This document shows positions 1 through 5,282 of a DNA stretch of 5,282 nucleotides, piece by piece. Origin of the DNA: GCA-2748575 sp033722575 (lineage in GTDB: Bacteria > Pseudomonadota > Gammaproteobacteria > Pseudomonadales > Ketobacteraceae); assembly GCA_033722575.1 (NCBI GenBank), contig JAWVYU010000353.1, positions 1 to 5,282 on the forward strand, read 5' to 3'. A program made the position numbers and the translations under genes. The notes under the pieces are model-generated. The model was given only the letters and a program-made list of their open reading frames with translations, was not told where the DNA came from and searched no databases. The first letter of the stretch is position 1, and each line of letters starts with the position of its first letter.

Positions 1-863
1 ATGACTTTTTCAACATCCGGTACGCTGAATTTTATGGCGTTGGCAATAATGGCGTTACCTTCCTCAGGGTTTTCTTTCCACCAGTCAACGGCAGCGAAAT
101 AGGCCTCCATGGCCAGGGCAGCGGCTTTCGGTCGGTCTTTCAGCAGTGATGACGTCATGTACATGCCATCGCCGAGTAACGCGGTCTTGATCCATTTTTC
201 ATCGGAAGAAACAGCAACAACTCTGGCGCCGGGCATCCCTTCCAGCACTTTGCTGCCAAAGGGTTCCCAGAATTCACCGGCTGCCACATTTCCGCCAAGC
301 ATCGCGCCCACGGCTTCGTCCATAATGACATTGACGAATTGCACCTGATCAATGGAGACGCCGTTTTCCTCCAGCCAGATACCCATAAAAATCTGTGTCA
401 GTCCACCTTCCAGTACCGCGATTTTTTTACCCACCAGTTCTTTCGCGGATTCAATTTCCGGTCGGAGGATGATCTTGTCAGTGCCATAGGACGGGTTGGT
501 GTAAGCCACCAGTTTTACCGGTACATCGTTGTCCGTGGCGATAGGTCCATATTCGACTGTGCTCGATGTAATATCCAGCTGGCCCGCGCTCATCAGGCCG
601 AAGCTTTCATAGGGATCCTCAATTATCTGAATGTCCAGTTCCAGCTCCGGTACCAGGCCCTTTTCCCTGGCGATGAACCAGAAACCGTAGCCCGGCCAGG
701 AAAAGAGTGAAACCTTGACTTTCTCCTTGGTGGCAGGGGCTGTTTTCGCAGCGGCAGTTTCCGTATTGCCCGGTGAATCGGAAGGCTCGCAGGCTGCCAG
801 CGAGAGTATGCCGGCCAGAATAAGCAGGCAGCGTGTCAGGTAATGATTGAAGAGTATTTTCAT
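1..863 (-). CDS. ABC transporter substrate-binding lipoprotein, NMT1/THI5/SsuA-like (C-terminus cut off by window edge)
   Basis: This is the extracytoplasmic solute receptor of a nitrate/taurine/sulfonate/thiamine-precursor type ABC importer. The reading frame is open from ATG at 863 to the left edge, giving 287 complete residues with no stop; family members are usually about 310-350 aa, so only the C-terminal tail is missing. Residues 1-25 form a lipoprotein signal: K2, a hydrophobic stretch at about 12-24, and a lipobox L22-A23-A24-C25. A low-complexity Ala/Thr/Pro/Lys linker (about 26-48) precedes the mature domain. That domain starts VKVSLFSWPGYGFWFIAREKGL (49-70), the usual first strand plus 'A..KGL' helix of this family. 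Next come a 'SAGQLDITSSTVEYGP' element (92-107) and a hinge-crossing 'ELVGKKIAVLEGG' element (142-154). AGGAG lies 7 nt before the ATG. It is the fourth operon gene, 61 bp after the permease. The ligand cannot be deduced; taurine, aliphatic sulfonates, pyrimidines and other small organics are all known for relatives. Confidence 0.9.
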   Translation of the reverse strand, partial: MKILFNHYLTRCLLILAGILSLAACEPSDSPGNTETAAAKTAPATKEKVKVSLFSWPGYGFWFIAREKGLVPELELDIQIIEDPYESFGLMSAGQLDITSSTVEYGPIATDNDVPVKLVAYTNPSYGTDKIILRPEIESAKELVGKKIAVLEGGLTQIFMGIWLEENGVSIDQVQFVNVIMDEAVGAMLGGNVAAGEFWEPFGSKVLEGMPGARVVAVSSDEKWIKTALLGDGMYMTSSLLKDRPKAAALAMEAYFAAVDWWKENPEEGNAIIANAIKFSVPDVEKV

Positions 864-924
864 GATGGTACTCCTGTTGGATCGGTTGATCTTGAAAAAA
901 CGCAAAAAAACACAAGCCTGTTAA

Positions 925-1845
925 TCACGATGAGTGACGCAGATATGGAAACATCCAGCGATAAAGACCCCGGAACATAATGTCGCACAGCAGGCCGAGA
1001 GCACCGATCACAATGATCCCTGCCATAATATCGTCCACATGAACAAAACGGCGTGCGCGCATCATCATCGCGCCGATCCCGTCGGTTGCGGCAACGATCT
1101 CCGCAATCACCAGATAGGTCCAGCTGACCGCCAGCATCTGGCGGCAGGTATCCACGATGCCGGGCAGCGAGGCCGGTACCACAACAGTCCACAAGATATG
1201 ACGCCGGCTTCCCCCCAGGGTTTTCGACGTTTCGATAAAATCCACCGGGGTCTGTTTGGTAACATCGCAGACCAGCGTAATGAGAAACCAGATAACCCCC
1301 AACATAAGGAAGACGATTTTTTGTGTGTCGCCGGTGCCAAGCCACATCAGCAGTAACGGAATGAACGCCGGCGCAGGCAGGTAACGGAAGGCGGCAATCA
1401 GTGGGTTCAGCATGGCTTCAAACGTCGGAAATGCGCCCATCAGCAAACCCACCGGGACGGCAATCATCACGGCGAGTGCAAAGCTCAAGCCGATGCGAAC
1501 CAGGCTGGCGAGCACGTCGCTGGAGAAATTCCGTTCTGCAAACAGCTCGTAAAGCGCCTGCGATACCTGCAACGGGGAGGGGAAGAGGGGGTTCGGCTCA
1601 TTACCAGCAGTAGCTGCCACATGCCAGACAAGAAGAAAAAGTATCCAGGCAATGACGCCCAGGGCAACCCGTATCCCATTGGGTACCGGTTGCTTGAACT
1701 CCAGCCAACGCTTTTTGCGTGGAAAGACTTCTGGTGGTTGCTGCGTTACGATGCCACCCGATAGCGTTCTGGACGTGGCAACGGAAGGTGGCTGTTGCGC
1801 CGGCTTTCGGCTATCTACAGCCACTGTATCGGGCGACTCCAGCAT
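925..1845 (-). CDS. ABC transporter permease, SsuC/TauC/NrtB-like (BPD_transp_1)
   Basis: Inner-membrane permease of an importer, expected to form a homodimer coupled to an ATPase not seen in this window. It has 306 aa. Residues 1-55 form a hydrophilic, Pro/Gln-rich cytoplasmic extension. The first membrane helix is at about 58-79 (ALGVIAWILFLLVWHVAA), followed by the 'NPLFPSPLQV' loop (85-94) typical of the SsuC/TauC group. Further helices lie at about 115-138, 157-170, 176-196, 235-253 and 272-290. The EAA loop that docks on the ATPase is visible as ETSKTLGGSRRHILWTVVVP (205-224) followed by ASLPGI (225-230), carrying the conserved E, G and LPG positions. The start at 1845 is supported by GGGAG 5 nt upstream, located between the desaturase stop (1858-1860) and this ATG. 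The 12-bp gap implies translational coupling with the desaturase. Family assignment is firm; substrate is unknown. Confidence 0.95.
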   Translation of the reverse strand: MLESPDTVAVDSRKPAQQPPSVATSRTLSGGIVTQQPPEVFPRKKRWLEFKQPVPNGIRVALGVIAWILFLLVWHVAATAGNEPNPLFPSPLQVSQALYELFAERNFSSDVLASLVRIGLSFALAVMIAVPVGLLMGAFPTFEAMLNPLIAAFRYLPAPAFIPLLLMWLGTGDTQKIVFLMLGVIWFLITLVCDVTKQTPVDFIETSKTLGGSRRHILWTVVVPASLPGIVDTCRQMLAVSWTYLVIAEIVAATDGIGAMMMRARRFVHVDDIMAGIIVIGALGLLCDIMFRGLYRWMFPYLRHSS

Positions 1846-1857
1846 GATTGCTCCCGT

Positions 1858-2871
1858 TCAGAATGCCGTTAGAAAAGACAACGCATTAACACCCACCGCG
1901 TTGCTTTTGTTAATGTCGGTCACCACATCATGATCGCCATACTCTTCTGACAGTACCCGTGCCACGCGATGCTTGTGAAAACAAACCACCTGAGGCCACA
2001 ATCCGAAGGTTTGCGGACAGCCATGGGGATACATATCGTTATGAAGCGCTGGCAGCCTGTACCAGCCCAGCGTGGGTTTGAGGTGATGGGCATTGTGATA
2101 GCAGAAGTTCAGCACCAGCAGATTCAGCCAGGGCCACCGGTGGGACAACAGGTTGCTGTAGGTATGCGCCTCCTCATAAGACGGGTTGCCTTTATAGGGT
2201 GGCACAAAGCCCGGATCGGTCAGCTGGTAATAGATCTCGTAGTTATGCTGAAAATTATCCATAAAACGAAGAATCGTTATGAACAGCAGATACGCGATGA
2301 AATAACCCACCAGCGCCACAGGTGAATACCAGGCAATCAGGCCGAACAATGCCAGCCGCAGTGCAGTAATACGAATTACACGGCCCCGTTGATCACGCAT
2401 GCTGTCGTAAACAAAGGGAGCGCATAGCTGCATACCATGCATGATAAGCTCAACAGCCGGGATATAAGCCCACTCCAGTCCGTTGACGATACGATGCAGC
2501 AGCGGGTGCCGTTTCAGCCAGCTGCGGTAATCAAAGATCAGCGGCTCGCAGTTATCCACATGATGGCGCATGTGTTTATAACGCATGTCCTCGTAAGTGC
2601 CATAGTTGCTGCCACAGATAAAATTCAGGCATTTACCTAGCAGAGTGTTATAACGCGTGGCGACGAAAATGGCGTTATGGCCGCAGTCATGCATCAGATA
2701 AGCGGCAATGGTCATGCCATGGGCAAGTGCCAGAACACCCGGCACGAACAGCCACGGCGTTTCCTGAAACAGTGCCAGCCAGCCACCCACATAGGCAATC
2801 AGAATATAACTCACGGCCATCAGGTTGGGCCATAGCCCTTCCGGGTCACGTAACAAGGTCTGTTTTCCCAT
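1858..2871 (-). CDS. Fatty-acid-desaturase-family membrane di-iron enzyme
   Basis: Integral-membrane non-heme di-iron oxygenase/desaturase of the FA_desaturase superfamily (PF00487), which desaturates or hydroxylates hydrophobic substrates using O2 and electrons from a ferredoxin or cytochrome partner. It has 337 aa, normal for the family. The three histidine boxes are present: HDCGH (61-65), HMRHH (100-104) and HNAHH (259-263), giving eight conserved His; H209 in DNFQH is a possible additional ligand. Hydrophobic hairpins lie at about 18-60 before box 1 and about 168-204 between boxes 2 and 3, matching the family topology with all boxes on the cytoplasmic face. The start is supported by AGGAGGAG 5 nt before the ATG, the strongest ribosome binding site in the window. 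It is the second operon gene, 21 bp after the TIM-barrel gene and 12 bp before the permease. Because it sits in an importer operon without lipid genes, the substrate may be an imported compound rather than a membrane fatty acid (inference). No fused ferredoxin or cytochrome b5 domain is present. Confidence 0.93.
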   Translation of the reverse strand: MGKQTLLRDPEGLWPNLMAVSYILIAYVGGWLALFQETPWLFVPGVLALAHGMTIAAYLMHDCGHNAIFVATRYNTLLGKCLNFICGSNYGTYEDMRYKHMRHHVDNCEPLIFDYRSWLKRHPLLHRIVNGLEWAYIPAVELIMHGMQLCAPFVYDSMRDQRGRVIRITALRLALFGLIAWYSPVALVGYFIAYLLFITILRFMDNFQHNYEIYYQLTDPGFVPPYKGNPSYEEAHTYSNLLSHRWPWLNLLVLNFCYHNAHHLKPTLGWYRLPALHNDMYPHGCPQTFGLWPQVVCFHKHRVARVLSEEYGDHDVVTDINKSNAVGVNALSFLTAF

Positions 2872-2892
2872 GATCTCTCCTCCTGGGTTAGC

Positions 2893-3762
2893 TCAGCCGA
2901 CAGGCCCCGATTTGGATGCTGTTCCGGAATACCATTGATTGAAGTGTTCCTGCTGACGCTCGCCAACCCAACGGTTGATCTCCCACAGGTCTGCTACAGG
3001 AGCACCGGTAAAGGGCAGACAGTGCAGATAGCCATCCGGGCCGAACTCCGGTGTCATGGTGGTGCTGTTGTAACCGCGCGCTATCTGGGATTCCCAGATA
3101 GCTTCCCAGCAGCGTTCATGGGACGCCAGGGCATCGGCGTATTCCGGTGCAGCGGGATGGGGTACCTGTGGCCCCTGGTCATAACCGATTCGCCCGTGAA
3201 TATGATGAGCTTGCCGGGCTACCGTCCGGATCGTATCCCACTCCGAATCCATAAGCCTCTCGCACACCACAACCCAGTGACTGAAGTCACAGGTAATCAC
3301 GATATCCGGTAACTGCTGCAGCACATCACGGGTTACCCAGGGATTAAAAAAAGACCGGCCGCGATGGGTTTCAAAGCTGCAAAGTACCTGGTATTCATCA
3401 GCGATGGCTTTGGCATTGCCAAAAAACTCCACCTGCTGCGCCAGCGGCCATGCGTCACATCCCCCCATGACGTTATAGAACTCAGGTTCAAGCTCCAGGC
3501 CCCGCTCTATCTTGCGACGTAGATCTTCCAGGTGTTGTTCGGGTGTCGCGTCACGGTCGGGAACATAGCTGCCTGCCGTGCAGATCTCGCAGATGTATTT
3601 CATGGAGTGCTGTTTCAGTGCTTCCTGCAGGGCGCTACATTCCTCCGGTTGCTCCGGTGCCGGTGCCTCTATGCCACCAAAACCGGCTTCCGCAGCCATC
3701 GCGGCGCCGGCCATGGCTGAACCCCCATGTCCCCAAAGTGTTTTAAAGAGTGTAAACTCCAT
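2893..3762 (-). CDS. Sugar phosphate isomerase/epimerase-like TIM-barrel protein (AP endonuclease family 2 fold)
   Basis: Cytoplasmic protein of the xylose-isomerase-like TIM-barrel superfamily (AP_endonuc_2, PF01261), whose members are metal-dependent isomerases, epimerases, dehydratases or lyases acting on sugar-like or hydroxy-acid substrates. It has 289 aa from this start, a normal length. Numbering from the ATG at 3768, the expected metal-site residues occur in barrel order: E133 and H135 in SFETHRG, D161 and H164 in TCDFSHW, H191 in HIHGRIG and E241 in TPEFGPDGY. The N-terminus carries a Gly/Ala-rich first strand-helix unit (LWGHGGSAMAGAAMAAEAGFGGIE). Two in-frame ATGs exist: AAAGG (3770-3774) is 7 nt from the ATG at 3762 but only 1 nt from that at 3768, so the downstream one is preferred. 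It is the first gene of the operon, facing the divergent regulator, and ends 21 bp before the desaturase. Fold assignment is solid; the actual reaction is not known. IolE, hydroxypyruvate isomerase and related enzymes share the fold, so sequence alone does not settle the activity. Confidence 0.9.
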   Translation of the reverse strand: MEFTLFKTLWGHGGSAMAGAAMAAEAGFGGIEAPAPEQPEECSALQEALKQHSMKYICEICTAGSYVPDRDATPEQHLEDLRRKIERGLELEPEFYNVMGGCDAWPLAQQVEFFGNAKAIADEYQVLCSFETHRGRSFFNPWVTRDVLQQLPDIVITCDFSHWVVVCERLMDSEWDTIRTVARQAHHIHGRIGYDQGPQVPHPAAPEYADALASHERCWEAIWESQIARGYNSTTMTPEFGPDGYLHCLPFTGAPVADLWEINRWVGERQQEHFNQWYSGTASKSGPVG

Positions 3763-3769
3763 GGTCATA

Positions 3770-3774
3770 CCTTT
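3770..3774 (-). promoter_or_regulatory. Ribosome binding site deciding the TIM-barrel gene start
   Basis: AAAGG on the minus strand. It is 7 nt from the ATG at 3760-3762, a normal spacing, and only 1 nt from the other in-frame ATG at 3766-3768. This favours the shorter protein beginning MEFTLFKT. Confidence 0.6.
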
Positions 3775-3842
3775 ATGAGATGGTCTGAAGAGAATTATCC
3801 GGGACCGTGCAATGCCGAACCGATGTGGTGATAGCGCAGCAA

Positions 3843-3848
3843 TTTATA
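3843..3848 (-). promoter_or_regulatory. Candidate -10 box for the isomerase-desaturase-ABC operon
   Basis: TATAAA on the minus strand, within CATATAAATT. If used, transcription would start near 3836, about 75 nt before the first gene. No good -35 box lies 16-18 bp upstream; that position holds ATGCAA, a TTGCAT half-site copy. The 30-bp palindrome would then cover roughly -37 to -66, a position suited to an activator. A second possibility is GATAAT at 3794-3799, which also lacks a clear -35. Both are weak matches, so the promoter of the operon is not settled. Confidence 0.25.
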
Positions 3849-3872
3849 TGCCATTAGGTGAGCATTTGCATA

Positions 3873-3902
3873 ATTTGCGATATTGCATGCAAAATTGCAT
3901 AT
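3873..3902. promoter_or_regulatory. 30-bp imperfect palindrome, probable operator for the MarR-type regulator
   Basis: The two 15-bp halves, ATTTGCGATATTGCA and TGCAAAATTGCATAT, pair as an inverted repeat at 12 of 15 positions, centred between 3887 and 3888. The central TTGCATGCAA (3883-3892) is a perfect palindrome. A second overlapping inverted repeat, ATGCAA-AA-TTGCAT, occupies 3887-3900, and another TTGCAT copy lies just outside at 3866-3871. Dense AT-rich dyads of this size between a MarR-type gene and a divergent operon are the usual binding sites of that family. Its right edge touches the TATAAT box at 3902-3907, so binding should block that promoter. The symmetry is read directly from the sequence; the identity of the binding protein is inferred from location. 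Confidence 0.65.
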
Positions 3903-3907
3903 ATAAT
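3902..3907 (+). promoter_or_regulatory. Consensus -10 box (TATAAT), likely promoter of the MarR-type gene
   Basis: Perfect TATAAT on the plus strand, directly at the edge of the palindrome. No good -35 sits at 16-18 bp: TTGCAT at 3883-3888 leaves only 13 bp, and position 3879-3884 reads GATATT. If used, transcription would start near 3914, giving a leader of about 130 nt before the regulator start. Confidence 0.45.
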
Positions 3908-3966
3908 CATGCTGTGTGCGAAGGTTGATTCATAATTAGGGCGCCACTATTGTGCGGTGCCGTAAA

Positions 3967-3995
3967 GGCTGCACTTTTGCGGTGCAGGCCGTTTT
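3967..3995 (+). other. Stem-loop followed by a short T run in the regulator leader
   Basis: CTGCAC (3969-3974) and GTGCAG (3982-3987) form a perfect 6-bp stem with the 7-nt loop TTTTGCG. GG (3967-3968) can add two pairs with CC (3989-3990) around a bulged G. The stem is followed by GTTTT (3991-3995). It lies between the proposed transcription start and the start codon of the MarR-type gene, so it could be a weak attenuator or RNA-stability element. The T run is short for an intrinsic terminator and no competing fold is obvious. Confidence 0.3.
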
Positions 3996-4031
3996 CCCAC
4001 AGCCGCTATTTCCGGGGAAGTGAAGGGGAGC

Positions 4032-4035
4032 AGGA
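4032..4035 (+). promoter_or_regulatory. Ribosome binding site deciding the regulator start
   Basis: AGGA lies 8 nt before the ATG at 4044, with GGGGAG a little further upstream (4025-4030). The alternative in-frame GTG at 4020 has its purine-rich stretch (GGGGA, 4014-4018) only 1 nt away. This makes the 121-residue product from 4044 the better choice. Confidence 0.5.
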
Positions 4036-4043
4036 CGAAACAG

Positions 4044-4409
4044 ATGGCAAAGCGTTCCAAGGATCAAGACCGTACAATGACAGCCAGGGCAATACTGGAT
4101 ATCGACGAATTCTGGGCTGATATATTTGCCCGGACCCAGTTGAATGATTTGAATTATTGCGACCTTTTTACGCAGATGTGGCTTAACCGTGAAACCAGTC
4201 TGCCCAAAACCGAACTCTACAGTTACATGCCCAATATCAGCCAGCGCACAGCGGTCAAATATATTCAGCGGGCAATAGACGAGGGAATGCTGGAAGAGTG
4301 CGATTGTGAACACGACCGGCGGGTAAAGCTGGTATCCCTGTCAAAAGATTGCGAAGCCCGCGTCAGGCGCTTTCTCGATTTTACCTTCACAAGGTTTCGC
4401 AAGGATTAA
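4044..4409 (+). CDS. MarR-family-like winged helix-turn-helix transcriptional regulator
   Basis: Small DNA-binding protein of 121 aa (129 if a GTG at 4020 is used), expected to act as a dimer and respond to a small ligand. Helical N-terminal residues at about 13-48 (ILDIDEFWADIFARTQLNDL...) precede the winged helix. That consists of helix LPKTELYSYM (53-62), recognition helix SQRTAVKYIQRAIDEGML (66-83), and a wing containing the MarR hallmark DRRVKLVSLS (91-100). A short C-terminal helix (101-119) completes it. Typical MarR proteins are about 140-150 aa, so the dimerisation region is short. Cysteines at 40, 86, 88 and 103 include two in the wing just before the DRR motif. It is transcribed divergently from the isomerase-desaturase-ABC operon across a palindromic region, the classic layout for a local regulator. 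It ends 17 bp from a convergent gene. MarR-like DNA-binding domain: fairly sure. Ligand and mode (repressor or activator): unknown. Confidence 0.82.
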   Translation: MAKRSKDQDRTMTARAILDIDEFWADIFARTQLNDLNYCDLFTQMWLNRETSLPKTELYSYMPNISQRTAVKYIQRAIDEGMLEECDCEHDRRVKLVSLSKDCEARVRRFLDFTFTRFRKD

Positions 4410-4426
4410 GCTGTACCAGCGTCGAC

Positions 4427-5282
4427 CTAACTGTCTGTCTGGCCTTTTCTGTTTTCAAGGTTCGAGTTGGAGTGGGCAAGGTGCAGGCTGGGTTCTTCAC
4501 CCGACACCACGCCGGAGCCTTTCCAGGGGATCAGGTTGTGACCGGTGTAATTGGCAAAGTCGATAAACGGGTATTTGACGATCTCAAAATAAGGGGAATT
4601 GTCAAAATCAATGGGCAGGCACAACCGTGGCTTGCGTCGCAACAACTGGGTACCGCCTTTGCCGGTGGTTTTTACCAGCGGCATCACCGGAAACTGGACA
4701 AAGCCGAAGGCGTTGGCAATCAGGGCGCTGCTGATGATTTCGGTGTGTTTGCCGGGGTGGTATTTGAAAGCGGGTAAGCGCCAGCTCTGGGGCAGGAGCG
4801 ACCAGGGAAAGAACAGTCGCATCAGGTCCAGCAGGTGGTATTCCTCCTTGTCCGTACCCACAAAACTGACGGCGTAGCGAATGACCTGCTCGGTATCCTT
4901 TGGGGCCAGGCCCTTGGGCCGGCAGATCCGGATATGCTCACGTTCCAGTTCCAGCAAGGGCTCGATCACGGTGCCTCGCCCGAGTCGGGAGCGTACCACT
5001 AGCGGCGTATCCGTTTCGCATTCCAGATGATTTTTTATCAAAGCTTTGATGTCGGGATCGGTAATATCCAGCAGCCGGCCAATGTAGAGCACACTGTGGG
5101 ACCACTGTGACTGGGTCAGTTTGCGGATTTTCCGGTCTACCACCGCTCGCCCTTCAATCAGGAGCACATCCCCGGGCTGCAGCGTCTGGCGGATGCGCTC
5201 AAAATCGCAGAGAACACTGTCCTTGGGCTCGGAACTCCGGTTCAGCCATGAAATCAGTAATAAAATGAACTGCTTGAAAAGC
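4427..5282 (-). CDS. YiiX/YebB-like C92-family protein (permuted NlpC/P60 fold), 5' end beyond window
   Basis: Member of the circularly permuted papain-like group (Peptidase_C92, YaeF/YiiX), thought to be amidases or peptidases acting on lipids or cell-wall compounds. The frame is open from the right edge to TAG at 4427-4429, leaving 284 visible residues and no plausible in-frame ATG, so the start lies outside; a GTG at 5167 cuts inside the conserved LQPGDVLLIEG motif and is not the start. The visible N-terminus is hydrophobic (FKQFILLLISWL), possibly a membrane anchor. In permuted order, the expected histidine is in TQSQWSHSVLYIG (codon 5096-5098), followed by an acidic candidate in GTVIEPL. 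The second half has HTEIISSALIANAFG, where relatives carry a catalytic Cys; here the matching codon (4730-4732) is AGC, serine. The C-terminal tail is hydrophilic. It is convergent with the MarR-type gene, and no functional link to the operon is evident. Family is fairly sure, activity doubtful. Confidence 0.82.
   Translation of the reverse strand, partial: LFKQFILLLISWLNRSSEPKDSVLCDFERIRQTLQPGDVLLIEGRAVVDRKIRKLTQSQWSHSVLYIGRLLDITDPDIKALIKNHLECETDTPLVVRSRLGRGTVIEPLLELEREHIRICRPKGLAPKDTEQVIRYAVSFVGTDKEEYHLLDLMRLFFPWSLLPQSWRLPAFKYHPGKHTEIISSALIANAFGFVQFPVMPLVKTTGKGGTQLLRRKPRLCLPIDFDNSPYFEIVKYPFIDFANYTGHNLIPWKGSGVVSGEEPSLHLAHSNSNLENRKGQTDS

Noticed and set aside
860..1356. Several open frames opposite or out of frame with the permease, on both strands
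   Set aside because: They overlap the permease frame, which has clear family motifs and a good ribosome binding site; the alternatives show no recognisable domain.
3532..3778. Three overlapping plus-strand open frames opposite the N-terminus of the TIM-barrel gene
   Set aside because: They are shadows of the conserved Gly/Ala-rich coding strand; no convincing start signals or domains.
3936..4313. Minus-strand open frame of 125 codons opposite the regulator
   Set aside because: It covers the operator-leader side and the MarR-type gene on the wrong strand; the plus-strand frame has a winged-helix domain with the DRR motif, this one has nothing recognisable.
4351..4395. Possible minus-strand terminator for the C92-family gene: AAGC(G)CC / GGGCTT stem inside the end of the regulator gene
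   Set aside because: Only six pairs with a bulge and a short T run further off, inside conserved coding sequence; not convincing.
4410..4426. Bidirectional terminator between the convergent genes
   Set aside because: The gap is 17 bp; the only stem is GCTG-TAC-CAGC with no T run.
4349..4877. Plus-strand open frames of 142 and 92 codons opposite the C92-family gene
   Set aside because: The minus-strand frame runs through the whole region with family motifs, so these are antisense shadows.
5165..5167. GTG as the start codon of the C92-family protein
   Set aside because: It lies inside the conserved LQPGDVLLIEG motif and the frame stays open to the right edge, so the true start is outside the window.

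Overview
The window looks like chromosomal DNA from a Gram-negative proteobacterium, most likely a gammaproteobacterium. This rests on moderate GC content, the style of the encoded proteins, AGGAG-type ribosome binding sites, a lipoprotein signal peptide and a YiiX-like C92 family protein. I see no mobile element, tRNA, rRNA or CRISPR. Genus-level placement is not possible by eye.

Layout. From about 3768 down to the left edge there is a compact minus-strand operon. In order of transcription it encodes a sugar-phosphate isomerase/epimerase-like TIM-barrel protein (2893-3762), a membrane di-iron fatty-acid-desaturase-family enzyme (1858-2871), an SsuC/TauC-like ABC permease (925-1845) and an NMT1/THI5/SsuA-like substrate-binding lipoprotein (left of 863, cut by the window edge). 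The first three genes are separated by only 21 and 12 bp. The binding-protein gene follows after 61 bp with its own strong ribosome binding site. The matching ABC ATPase is not in the window and probably lies beyond the left edge.

The roughly 280-bp intergenic region (3769-4043) separates this operon from a divergent plus-strand gene for a small MarR-type winged-helix regulator (4044-4409). It holds a conspicuous 30-bp imperfect palindrome (3873-3902) with a perfect TTGCATGCAA core. The palindrome overlaps a consensus TATAAT box that probably serves the regulator gene. A stem-loop followed by a short T run lies in the regulator's leader.

Convergent to the regulator, after only 17 bp, is a YiiX/YebB-like (Peptidase C92, permuted NlpC/P60) protein that runs off the right edge. 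The position where the family usually carries the catalytic cysteine appears to be serine here. It is probably unrelated to the operon.

Working model (inference). The MarR-type protein binds the palindrome and controls both itself and the operon in response to a small ligand. The binding protein and permease import a small organic molecule, and the di-iron membrane enzyme and TIM-barrel enzyme transform it or a derived product. I do not recognise this combination as a named pathway, and the substrate cannot be read from the sequence.
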